The notes under the pieces were generated by a model. That model saw nothing but the letters and a program-made list of their open reading frames with translations, ran no database searches and was not told the origin of the DNA. A stretch of 64,000 nucleotides of DNA from Cryptomeria japonica (Eukaryota > Streptophyta > Pinopsida > Cupressales > Cupressaceae), in assembly GCF_030272615.1 (NCBI RefSeq), contig NC_081407.1:434028730-434092729 (forward strand), given 5' to 3'. Shown here piece by piece: positions 57,301-64,000 of the stretch; position 1 is the first letter of the stretch; each line of letters starts with the position of its first letter. Position numbers and translations under genes: made by a program.

Positions 57301-57408
57301 TATTTCTTCTGAATGTTCACCTTTCTTCCGACGAACGTAAACACGCGAACTTTCCAGCTTAAAGAAATGAAGGAATTTCCAAGATCTTCTTTCAAAATGG
57401 TAGGACAC
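51337..57408 (-). CDS. Gag-pol polyprotein: gag, protease, RNase H, RT, degenerate RNase H, integrase
   Basis: 2,023 codons, uninterrupted; Met 87 (57150, MANPPLPPPGPWG) is the likelier start. Gag: about 120-285 (PKFYGDGKQHPDEHV). Protease: CVWDSGASDNVMP near 600. RNase H: about 848-975, with FDGSCATNGSGAG, NNTAEYESLLLG, GDAELIV and NDRADSLA giving D-E-D-D. RT: about 1180-1360, with ICVDFRNLNQ, RRMPFGLINA and VVYLDDLTVF. A second, Ty3-type RNase H follows: its first Asp is Tyr (MYSYASEH) and the final Asp is lost (GLCQLMAEG). Integrase: zinc finger H..H..CVHC at about 1670-1715, then GIDFIG, IVTDNAATF and GQAESSNK, and a WRGPF module. The aspartates and glutamate of protease, first RNase H, RT and integrase are intact. 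Confidence 0.93.
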   Translation of the reverse strand: MSYHFERRSWKFLHFFKLESSRVYVRRKKGEHSEEISVAERARYFLLASTSSLSRTTSYPPSRKKKSIPSENSSFFFKPLIPSLPNMANPPLPPPGPWGVAFGPLALTPPLHPLPQGSRKNLPKFYGDGKQHPDEHVKSFYMACGVLGVEHQDVAVRLFIETLQGIAADWFFNLTAGSIVSWNSLRDKFEERFKPAEDEHALLAQLTQMKKDTHEGMREFIAKFNKLANRIPVNSKPTPENLKCFFINTQLPEVSFFLRRASPADLEVAQSMATEIEDDLILAGKIKKDSNRFKGVSHQDSSFSGSTDPMVQKLANELLALKKQVSQNSYPAPYKDIPRRTYPNAAASYAAKNQPKLPPPLEKLALEPPPSRAAVGYYEIDQNESSYFDYQSDEVALPQQEEEEVTGDSTIRYMHYDDSVAADRTHSQAFAVTTRSQTRLAQQEEAAKIASDLQTPVVIAQRGTPLPYISKDAAKNQVSNKSPPLASSVDPKPSMPNPKTLSDNVNPFLAGSFQAFDIIDHARKTKIQMSEVEYLQANPDQFDRLADFVRSKETRPILENTISQEPKKLPNHLVTIPSTTQGKIEPFYISLLINGFQLSNCVWDSGASDNVMPAKVAQALGLTLTKTFGHCYSMENKQVPLIGQIKDAQFAFAAFPDNKIKMTVLVADVPASYGMLLGRNFCKDVGGELNMDMTEARIPVKGVVQKLIPERETKYTVVKSNDPHAQILFESSGFGNYYLHVDEISEFAEDYPSSSSDISLLSANESFVDIDQDQTSEGGSSSSYVMVEEVASSVADESIPSPPQQEELHSSSVQEESSSSPMEEDDNFSFHNALISEEGSSNHSNENNSSNDVWTLEFDGSCATNGSGAGVVLISPKGEIFPYSFKLQFANTNNTAEYESLLLGMSVALKRGIRNLHAQGDAELIVCQLRNIYQTKNDRLKHYRNLVWENIEEFDSFNISVVPREYNDRADSLAVSATSLIPHLDFGQDKYIIEIICRPSVPDNWDHWQIFNDDKQINNFLQAEDGFNNLYFEGSNSPSSSSSDPVPDTSSESDENILQLKGNKIPKGLVSLEKLFNQHDRYIKRRQQEGTDSLMGYEKYNIGSDGDPKFVNIGNNCTLEERNQFIQLLCQYHDVLAYSYDDLKSFQPKEVQHDIPLKLGAEPFRQKQRQYNPKISGTILSEVQKMLDARIIFPIHHSTWLANIVPVRKKNGEIRICVDFRNLNQLSLKDNYPLPIMDQVLQTVTGSEMLSMLDGFSGYNQIEVSEPDQHKTAFTTPWGTFAYRRMPFGLINAGATFQRAMDLAFRGIVGRYIVVYLDDLTVFSKDRENHLFHLQDVLERCRKHGVSLNPKKSVFGVTEGKLLGHIVSKEGIKVDPERVKSIQNLPLPSNKTAVHSFFGKVNFLRRFIPDFAEKTRHIVDMMKGKSSFHWNSEGRAAFNEIKDAIAHAPVLVCPNYTKEFIMYSYASEHTLSAILMQKNSEGIESPIAFMSCPLKSHELKYSSIEKNAYAVVKAVKNFHFYILNSHTVVLVPDTSVKSILTQQDFGTKRGNWIAKIQEYDLEIKPTKLVRGRGLCQLMAEGIPEERELNDSEDLPKVLFVSTTDEWYSNIAFFLTYGECPQHLTFKEKRSIKLKAANFILWDAGLYKKAIDGTFLRCVDKAQQTKLLESFHDKACGGHFSAPVTAHKILRAKYYWPTLFQDAFRWVRKCVHCQQFVGKPKLAALPLKPVIVEEPFRQWGIDFIGVINPSSSAGHSYVLTATDYFTKWVEAIPVKNTTSEVVCRFLKENIISRFGVPFKIVTDNAATFSSSEISQFCFEYNILLTHSSDYYPQGNGQAESSNKNLITIIRKLVEENQRSWHKALFDALWADRITPKRAIGMSPFQLLYGINAEIPITLELPALKLSKAIEDQTYEDALDKRIMYLSQLEEQRTQVVDRIAQHQLQVKILFDKKAKQKGFQVGDRVLLWDKRREPKGLHGKFDSLWRGPFTIHRIAGEDSFILSYHDGTPFVLPYNGQHLKHYFE

Positions 57409-57474
57409 TAGTCTTCAAACGAAAGCGTGAGGCTCCCGAATGCGTCCGTGTCCCCAGCAGAGTCGCCAAAAAAT
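57409..57474 (-). other. Leader with primer-binding site
   Basis: The minus strand reads TGGCGACTCTGCTGGGGA a few bases after the 5' LTR end (57475). This PBS form, matched to a tRNA-Arg in Ogre-type elements as far as I recall, separates it from the tRNA-Met PBS of the chromovirus and copia elements here. Confidence 0.8.
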
Positions 57475-57739
57475 TGTTGGTTGAAAATTTTGTACACTTG
57501 GGGAAATATACAAAATTGTGGTTTCAACTACAGCACACGAGTAAAAACTCTCCTAATTAAGGGAAGGCTCCCCCTATCTAACTACAACTTGGAAAATAAA
57601 ATTGGATGGAACAACAATCTTTCTTCTTTTTTTTAAGAAAGACAATATCCTTTTTCTCTTCACAGAAAAGGATAGCGATTGAATAACAGCAGTAACCACT
57701 TTCAAGTAAAATGAGAGAAAGGAAGTGAAGTTTCCTGAA

Positions 57740-58203
57740 AGCTCAAAGACTCCCGTCACTTCCTTCGGGACGGGACAGCAATATCAAGCTCAAAGACTTG
57801 ACTATTGGAAGTCCTATCTACCCTTTGCTATACTAAATTTTACAACGAATAAAAGATAACAGCTCAAAGACTGAAATAATCTATTCTTTTAACACAAAGA
57901 CAAGAACTAATACAAGCTCAAAGACTTGCTGTTATTTCTTATCAAACAGTAATTTTCCTCAAGAATAGACGCAAGCTCAAAGACTTGCTGCTCCTTCAAG
58001 AGAGTTTCCTATTTTAATTAATCTTCTCTACTTGCAGCTCAAAGACTTCAAATCAGATTGGACTAAGCTCCTTTAGAAACACTTGGCATAGAAGAAATAA
58101 AAGATTCAAACTCAAACATGTAGCTCAAAGACTCAAAACTTGAGTAGTCCTTCTTTATTATTTCTTCAAAAACTTTCAATCCACATACATAAGCTCAAAG
58201 ACT
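57740..58203 (-). repeat. Eight AGCTCAAAGACT motifs in R-U5 of the 5' LTR
   Basis: All eight motifs of 44740-45203 recur at +13,000. In the genomic RNA this segment forms the leader between cap and PBS. Confidence 0.88.
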
Positions 58204-58272
58204 TCTTGCTGTAAATTTGGCAGAGTTTTTGCTTGCTTTCCCAAAAGATATATTTACAATGGACCTCTCAAG

Positions 58273-58281
58273 TATTTATAG
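58273..58281 (-). promoter_or_regulatory. TATA box of the 5' LTR (genomic RNA promoter)
   Basis: Minus strand CTATAAATA, about 800 bp upstream of the PBS. Transcription starting some 30 bases beyond would exclude the ORF at 58590-62021 from the 5' end of the RNA. Confidence 0.6.
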
Positions 58282-58589
58282 AAGAGGAGCCTTGAGAAAA
58301 AGGTGGGAGGATCCTAACTAACTTGAGAGATTCTCTCAATCACCAAGACTCCTTCAATAAATAACTGAGACTTCATTAATTAACTAAGAGTCACTCTAAC
58401 TAACCAAGACTTATTCCAACTACAGTCCTAATCGGACATAACTTGTAGTTGCCTTACATGTAATTACAAAAGTACAAGTAATGTGTAACTTGTATTTTAC
58501 AAAAATTACTTTTACATGTAACTTGTCAAAACGAAATTACAACTAAAGATTACGAAAGAGAGAAAATTCAACTAAGTGTTGAAAAACAC

Positions 58590-59972
58590 TTAGGTTGCCT
58601 TTTGTGAAGACATGAATCCTTGAAATTTCCGGATGCTCGCTTGTAGTTCCTCGGGATTCGGTTCATGAGTGTTCTTAGCAACTACCATAGTCTTCACAAT
58701 AGTGTCGTGACAGCGGAGGAGCGCGGAATTGTCTCTATCCACGATGGACTGGATCTCATGCAAAAAGGCTTGATGTTTCATCAATGCTTGAATTGAAACT
58801 GCCGAGAATTGTTCACTCCTCCATTCACCATGAATCCTCATCTGTAAGTCCGCAAGAACTTCTTCTTCTGGAATTAGCTCTCCATCCTGACTTACTATAT
58901 TGCAAGAGGCCCTTTCACAATGTGAGACAATACCTTGATAAACTTCATTCCGGAATCTCCTTGCATCACTGATCTCTTCGATGAGGGACTTAAGAACAAG
59001 GGTTTTGTTTTCCATGAGTTCCTCAAATTCCAAGTACATGACCCTGGAAGAGATGATGGTGTGCTCCTGCAAAATACTCAGCTGTTGTTGGGGCATGGTA
59101 CGCCAGATTGCCAGACTTTTCTCAACACTTTCCAGATTCTTTTTGAAAGTGTTAGAAGTCTGATCCAATTTCTCCTCAATGGTTTCCAGCTTAGACATTA
59201 TTTGAAAAATGTCTTTTATCACTTGCACGCATTGATCATGAAGGTGATCAATCCAGGAATCCAGTGCTTGTACTTTTTGAGCAGCCCTTTCTACTCCACG
59301 AATCGATTCTTGGGAACCGGAAGAACCTATGGAGTTACTCCCTTCAGCAGCAGGTTTTGTGATTTTATTGATGGCTGCCATGAGCTGTCGGTTTTCTTCT
59401 TCTAGCTTGTCTTTCTTTGCAAGAAGATCATCACACCTTTGCACTAGTGAAGCAACAGAAAACTGAGCATCATGTTTAATGACTTCATGTGTCTGCTTGC
59501 CCAATTCTACCCTTGTAACCTTATAATCAGCAGCTGACATTTCATCAAGTGGTTTATCTGCAATAGGTTCCACAATTTCAGCTACTTTCATCTTGTTGCT
59601 ATCAACAGTTACCCTGGAAATAGTCTTCGCCTTCTTAGCAACTTTGGATCTAGACTGTTTGAGTTGCTGGTAGTCGAAGGCATCAGGTGAGATCTCTTGC
59701 TTCTTTCTTTTCGGGGTGAAAGAACTAAGCCATGGAGGCAAAGTCATCAACTCACTTCCTGTAACAGCTGTAGGCAAAGGAGAAGCAGTTTCTGTTTGAA
59801 TCACTGTGGTCACCCTGGGAGGAATATCTGTTTGAATAGCGACTATGTTTTGCTCAGTTACCAACGGACATGAAGATTGCCTCATGAATTCTTCAAAACC
59901 AGAAGTGGAAGTATCAATTTCTGATAACTGAATGCAAGTGGGATTATCTTCAGGAACTTCCAACACACTTTC
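58590..59972 (-). CDS. LTR ORF, 3' half, 5' LTR copy
   Basis: Same frame as 45590-46972, with three amino-acid changes (Leu to Pro near the start, Thr to Lys, Lys to Glu). It follows an identical TGA at 59973-59975. Both copies stay open over their whole length, which is expected if the two LTRs were made from one template recently. Confidence 0.65.
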   Translation of the reverse strand, partial: ESVLEVPEDNPTCIQLSEIDTSTSGFEEFMRQSSCPLVTEQNIVAIQTDIPPRVTTVIQTETASPLPTAVTGSELMTLPPWLSSFTPKRKKQEISPDAFDYQQLKQSRSKVAKKAKTISRVTVDSNKMKVAEIVEPIADKPLDEMSAADYKVTRVELGKQTHEVIKHDAQFSVASLVQRCDDLLAKKDKLEEENRQLMAAINKITKPAAEGSNSIGSSGSQESIRGVERAAQKVQALDSWIDHLHDQCVQVIKDIFQIMSKLETIEEKLDQTSNTFKKNLESVEKSLAIWRTMPQQQLSILQEHTIISSRVMYLEFEELMENKTLVLKSLIEEISDARRFRNEVYQGIVSHCERASCNIVSQDGELIPEEEVLADLQMRIHGEWRSEQFSAVSIQALMKHQAFLHEIQSIVDRDNSALLRCHDTIVKTMVVAKNTHEPNPEELQASIRKFQGFMSSQKAT

Positions 59973-62021
59973 TCATTGTTGCTTAGGAGAAGGCCCGTAC
60001 GCTGAAATGGGAACTGCGTTCTGAGGAGACTCATCAATGAGCAAATCAGGAGGAGAAAGAGGCGTCTCAATAGAAACTGGAGGAATGACCTCATGAGGCG
60101 TGTCTGAAACTGGAGACTTAGGCGCATCATCAGATTGCTGCCCCTCTTCTGGATTATCCAGATCGATCACCCGAACATGGAACTGTGATTTCTCCTTCCC
60201 ACGAGTAGTTGTCTCCTCAGGAGGAAGCACTACTGCACAACTAACTCGTAACTTGATCCTTGTGCTTGAAGATGAAGCACCCTCCTTATTATCAATCTGA
60301 ATCTCAGACTTTCGTCCAAGAGGCCCTGTAGAATCATCTTCTTTACCAACCTTGATTTTGATAAGTCTAACAGCATTGCTTTTCAACCATGCGTTAGTGT
60401 TGGCCAAGATAGGCTGAAATCTGTCAAGAATGGAGACGCACTCTTTATGTGACCATTGGATCAAAGGAAGTGGAGCTTCCTCAACCCTCCGTGAAGTGTA
60501 TTCAGGATCAAGTATACGCCCATCATCAATCATCCCTTGTGGGATATCTGCCAAGTTCAAGTCAACAATTTGCTCAACAGTGAGCCTGCAGTAATCCATC
60601 TTCAGGACTTCAGCTTCTGTGCGGAGATCTGCCCAGATGTCTTCAATGCGATGAACATGTACAAAGGATTTTTTGATCTTTTCCTTCATACCTCTATAAT
60701 CAAAATCAGCTCTAGGTTTGAACCTCTTAAGCTTGATTTCCTGCAATTCAACCTCCATGGCCTTAGCCTTCACAGATGTGACAAGGGAGTATCGACCAAT
60801 TTTCAACGGATTTGTGCTGGAGATCCCCATTCCAACCTTGTGTCTAGCAGACTGAAGAGTATGAACAGCCATAATCTGTCTACCCAACTCCATAAGAATT
60901 ATCCTATCGGTCGGGTATCTTGGTAGCATGTATGGTTGTCCATCATAGCACCCAATCCTCATGTAGGTGAAGGTGGGAAATTGCAGGAATAAGCACCCAT
61001 ACTCAGATACCTTGACCCATGCCTCATCTGATACTCGCTTATTTCTGAGATCCATGTCAAACTGACACATAAAATATCCAAAGAATGCGTCTTGGACTCT
61101 TCTAAAATGTAGTCTGCTAGGTTTCAAAGGCAGCTGGTCATAATATTCCCAAACTGGTATGAGAGAGCGATCACCCTTGGTAGAAAGACCTGGAAAGTGT
61201 CTAAGTGATGCTGCTAAATATACCAAATAAGAATTCATAAAGAAGGTCATAGTGGTAGGAACCGCTGCAAGTTGTTCGCACAAAGCATCGCTGATGATTT
61301 CACCCCATGAAATGTGATGCGACTGCCGTATGAACATGATGAATTGATACATCCATGGCTCAAAGACATTAGAGTGCTCAAGGCCTAACATTCTGCTGAG
61401 AAGAGTGATGGTGTCTCCTATCTCCCACTTGAAATCACAACGGTACAACTTTTCCCATCTTGAGAAGGAAGGACGTGGCTCATGAATCCACCTATTGATG
61501 TGGCGCTTGCAATCTTTTTCTCTTTTCACATAATACTCTGCTGCACTTTCTTTGGTGATTTCCATGTAAACAGGTGCAGGAGGTATTTTGAAGACCTTCT
61601 CGATTGTATCCGCATCAAGACGAATTATGGCTTCACCATCATCATTTTTTATGACTCTTGACTCTTTGTCAAAATGATGGGCGCATGCAAGAACAAATTC
61701 AGGTTCTAGGGCAGCCACCGGGAAAGAAGACGCATGATGGATATGGCTGTCCAACAGCCGCTGCAAGTTGTTATCCTGTGGATCTTCTACCCTGTGAATG
61801 AATTCTGCCATATCAACATGCCCTATTTCTGTGTCCCTGATGCGATCCAATGGCGAGGAGACCTGGGAAGGTGTAACCTCATTCTGGTATTTATCATATT
61901 TGTATTTCATTTTCTTTGGAGTTGGCGATGCCGGCAAATCTGACATTGATTGCGAACCTGGAATGCTGTGATGAAGACTTAAAAGGGTTAAGGCCACATC
62001 ATAATTAGCTGCAAATATCAT
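59973..62021 (-). CDS. LTR ORF, 5' half, 5' LTR copy
   Basis: Same frame as 46973-49021. Within the likely protein it differs at six residues, among them Asp to Asn near the start, Ala to Glu, Ser to Phe, Val to Met, Arg to Cys and Glu to Lys at the penultimate codons. No stop or frameshift has arisen. Likely starts are Met 62021 or 61946. The frame ends at the same TGA, so the split predates the insertion of this copy. Confidence 0.65.
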   Translation of the reverse strand: MIFAANYDVALTLLSLHHSIPGSQSMSDLPASPTPKKMKYKYDKYQNEVTPSQVSSPLDRIRDTEIGHVDMAEFIHRVEDPQDNNLQRLLDSHIHHASSFPVAALEPEFVLACAHHFDKESRVIKNDDGEAIIRLDADTIEKVFKIPPAPVYMEITKESAAEYYVKREKDCKRHINRWIHEPRPSFSRWEKLYRCDFKWEIGDTITLLSRMLGLEHSNVFEPWMYQFIMFIRQSHHISWGEIISDALCEQLAAVPTTMTFFMNSYLVYLAASLRHFPGLSTKGDRSLIPVWEYYDQLPLKPSRLHFRRVQDAFFGYFMCQFDMDLRNKRVSDEAWVKVSEYGCLFLQFPTFTYMRIGCYDGQPYMLPRYPTDRIILMELGRQIMAVHTLQSARHKVGMGISSTNPLKIGRYSLVTSVKAKAMEVELQEIKLKRFKPRADFDYRGMKEKIKKSFVHVHRIEDIWADLRTEAEVLKMDYCRLTVEQIVDLNLADIPQGMIDDGRILDPEYTSRRVEEAPLPLIQWSHKECVSILDRFQPILANTNAWLKSNAVRLIKIKVGKEDDSTGPLGRKSEIQIDNKEGASSSSTRIKLRVSCAVVLPPEETTTRGKEKSQFHVRVIDLDNPEEGQQSDDAPKSPVSDTPHEVIPPVSIETPLSPPDLLIDESPQNAVPISAYGPSPKQQ

Positions 62022-64000
62022 TCTTTCTTTTTTCAAATGGGTAAAACTTCGATCTCTGAATTTCACGGTTTTGTGAGAAGAAGAGAGAAGACATGTGGAA
62101 ATGGGAAAATCTTGACTTTGACCAATTTCGGATCTTGGGGGAATTTTCGCAAGTATACAAGTTGGAAAGTACATACATGCAATCGGGATTTTAAAACCCG
62201 AATACAAGTATACTTGTAAATTCGAAAATGGAGAAACGGATGAAAAATGGGATTTTGACTTGCGGGAAATGATGGAAATGGAAAGTGCGGATATGGGGAA
62301 CGTGAATGGATAGAAATGGGAATATCCGGGATAGTCATTTTCATGAAAATGGGAAGATCTTTTCAACATGTAATCCGGTTTTCAAAACACGAATTTGCAA
62401 GAGAGAGGTATTTCACATTTTTCAAGCTTGGAAATTTAACCAAAAATGATTAAATTTCTCAACCGTAAGGGAAGAACAACAATTTCCAGCGAACTTGTAA
62501 TCGAGATTAAAAATCCCGAATACTAGCTAAGATGGAATTTTGAGAAGAATAATGCAATTTAACAATTGCATTTCAAAGGGAAGATTTGTTTCATGAAAAC
62601 CAATTTTAAGGGAAGAACAACACATGTGAAGAATGCAATTAATAACAAAAAAATGAAGAAAACATGAAAATAAAAAGAAGAGAAGAAAGGAAGAACATAC
62701 CTTGATTGGAAAATCAAAATGCTTCTCCAACAATGCAATACTTCTTGAGATGAAGAAGCAAAACTGAACTTTTAAACCCTTATCACGTTTTTGTGAAAAT
62801 GCCCCCAAAAATGGTAGCAATCTTAAACTTGCAAGAGTAAAATGCCAATGAAAGTGTTCATTTCAAGTTTGTTGCAACAAAACGATCAAGGTATTTGATA
62901 AAGCAATAATACCAAAGGTGTTTGAAGAGGTATCAATGCCAAAGGATTTAAAACGCAGCCAAGAGAGTCACGTTTTTGTGAAAAACGTGGCATTCATTAC
63001 ACATTACACATTCAATGCACCATTAAATGGTGCGAAACCTTTCTTACCCTCCACGCCTTAGGAAGAAAGGCCAAAACGATTTAGGAGTGTGGGCAACATT
63101 GAAGATTTAACCGCTCAAATCGTGGCATTCATGAGGCACGTTAAAAAAAAACGCAGTTGCTGTTTCTTAGGGTAAAAACCAGCGGATTTGTCCTTGGAAT
63201 GGCATGATAGATTTCCAAAAATGCAAGAAGATAGGATACAAACCCAAAACGCCTCATTCATCCAACAATTCATCCATGAATTTCGCTTTGAAAAAGTCCA
63301 AAATCGCTTCCCTCTTGCATTTCGGGTTTTGAAAAACAAATGACAAGTTCGATTTCTTCAAAAGGAAGCAAATCGGGTTTTAGATATAAAATGACAAGTT
63401 CGATTTGCACTTTTTCCTCTTTCATGCTTAAAATCGGGTTTTGGATATAAAACAACAAGTTTAAAATTTCACCTTTTCACTCATTAAGCCAAAATCGGGT
63501 TTTTTTGGACAAATGACAAGTTTAAAAATTGTCAAAAATGAACTTTATGTTAAAATCGGGTTTTAAAAGACAAACTGCAAGTTTAAAAATACTTGTAAGG
63601 GGGAAATAAAATCCCTACAACAAGTATTAAACACTTGCACACATGTAATGGGGATTTAAAATCCCTATTACATGTAAAACCCATTAAAGTAGGGGTTTTT
63701 TGGACAAACTGCAAGTTTACTTGCAGTTGAGCTAAAAAACCCCTATTTTAACTAAAAATGACCAAAAAACAACAAAAAGATAAAAACATTAAATGGGAAA
63801 CTTAAAATAAATTACAAGTGACATATTTGAAATAAAAAATGCACATGTAAGTGATCAAAAATTCCCCTACAAAGACCACAACAATGAATATCATTAAAAC
63901 TTGCATTTTGAAGAAAATTCTCCACCTGCAGTTTGGGTTTTAAAACCCGAAATTGAAGGAAAGGCATGGCAAACGAACCCAGAATTGGATGAAATTTGAA
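62022..64000 (-). repeat. Palindrome-rich U3 of the 5' LTR
   Basis: Second copy of 49022-51000 with the same hairpins and ~60-bp repeats. It ends at the window edge. Confidence 0.75.

Larger units (their letters stand above)
44475..64000 (-). mobile_element. Giant Tat/Ogre-type Ty3/gypsy retrotransposon, young, truncated by window edge
   Basis: A 2,023-codon open gag-pol on the minus strand lies between two nearly identical direct repeats, offset by exactly 13,000 bp (44475 vs 57475). The right repeat runs off the window. A PBS of the Ogre/Tat style (TGGCGACTCTGCTGGGGA) abuts the 5' LTR end. Very long LTRs and a second RNase H are known from the Tat/Ogre clade. The near identity of the repeats and the unbroken pol point to recent insertion. 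It interrupts the copia element at 44474. Predicted total length is about 19.7 kb. Confidence 0.88.
57475..64000 (-). repeat. 5' LTR of the Tat-like element, truncated by the window
   Basis: It repeats 44475-51000 at a fixed offset of 13,000 bp with very few substitutions (for example at 44756/57756) and compensating small indels. The outer end is predicted near 64156. If the repeat continued past that point, a tandem duplication would have to be considered instead. Confidence 0.8.

Noticed and set aside
44475-64000. Plain 13-kb tandem segmental duplication instead of an LTR pair
   Set aside because: The repeats begin exactly at TG next to a PBS on one side and next to copia sequence on the other, and frame a single gag-pol. 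Two LTRs explain this more simply, though the window end prevents a final test.
1-64000. Host protein-coding genes, tRNA or rRNA
   Set aside because: Every long frame belongs to a transposable element, and no tRNA or rRNA sequence was noticed on either strand by eye. A tRNAscan or BLAST run would be needed to exclude small ones.

Overview
This window is about 64 kb of plant nuclear DNA made almost entirely of nested transposable elements. I found no host gene, rRNA, tRNA or CRISPR array. The mix of long plant LTR retrotransposons, a decayed LINE, AT-rich spacers and heavy nesting points to a large-genome seed plant. I lean towards a gymnosperm such as a conifer, but that is inference from element style, not from a diagnostic gene.

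Layout: (1) 1-6640, + strand: a decayed L1-type LINE with ORF1, endonuclease-RT-RNase H and an extra third ORF. (2) ~6655-10821, - strand: a Ty1/copia remnant split by a 1642-bp solo LTR (8195-9836, TSD ATTCT). (3) 10822-30220, + strand: an LTR retrotransposon with gag and an accessory ORF but no visible pol. A 12,672-bp DNA transposon (15287-27958, TSD TAAA) sits inside its accessory ORF and carries two genes on opposite strands, clustered GCGCGTAYGCGC-like repeats, a 359-bp satellite and an inverted minisatellite. (4) 30221-32215, - strand: a Ty3/gypsy remnant and an LTR. (5) 32216-39828: spacer holding a complete chromodomain Ty3/gypsy element (33024-39239, TSD CATGG). (6) 39829-44474, - strand: the 3' part of a Ty1/copia element. 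(7) 44475-64000, - strand: a young giant Ty3/gypsy element of Tat/Ogre type that interrupts the copia element and runs off the window.

The most notable object is region 7. Its LTR is about 6.7 kb, and the visible parts of the two LTRs are nearly identical and exactly 13,000 bp apart. The LTR carries an open reading frame of about 1,140-1,260 codons split by one shared TGA. A TATA box lies downstream of this frame, so the frame falls in U3. The genomic RNA would then carry it once, 3' of pol, and reverse transcription would copy it to both ends, as with accessory genes in the U3 of some animal retroviruses. The gag-pol frame (2,023 codons) is open. It has an RNase H domain between protease and RT, and the usual RNase H after RT has lost catalytic acidic residues.

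Three unrelated elements here (LINE, pol-less LTR element, Tat-like element) each carry an accessory protein with the same plan: a folded N-terminal domain, a low-complexity linker and a coiled coil. This recurrent module and the 12.7-kb DNA transposon are the best candidates for undescribed biology.
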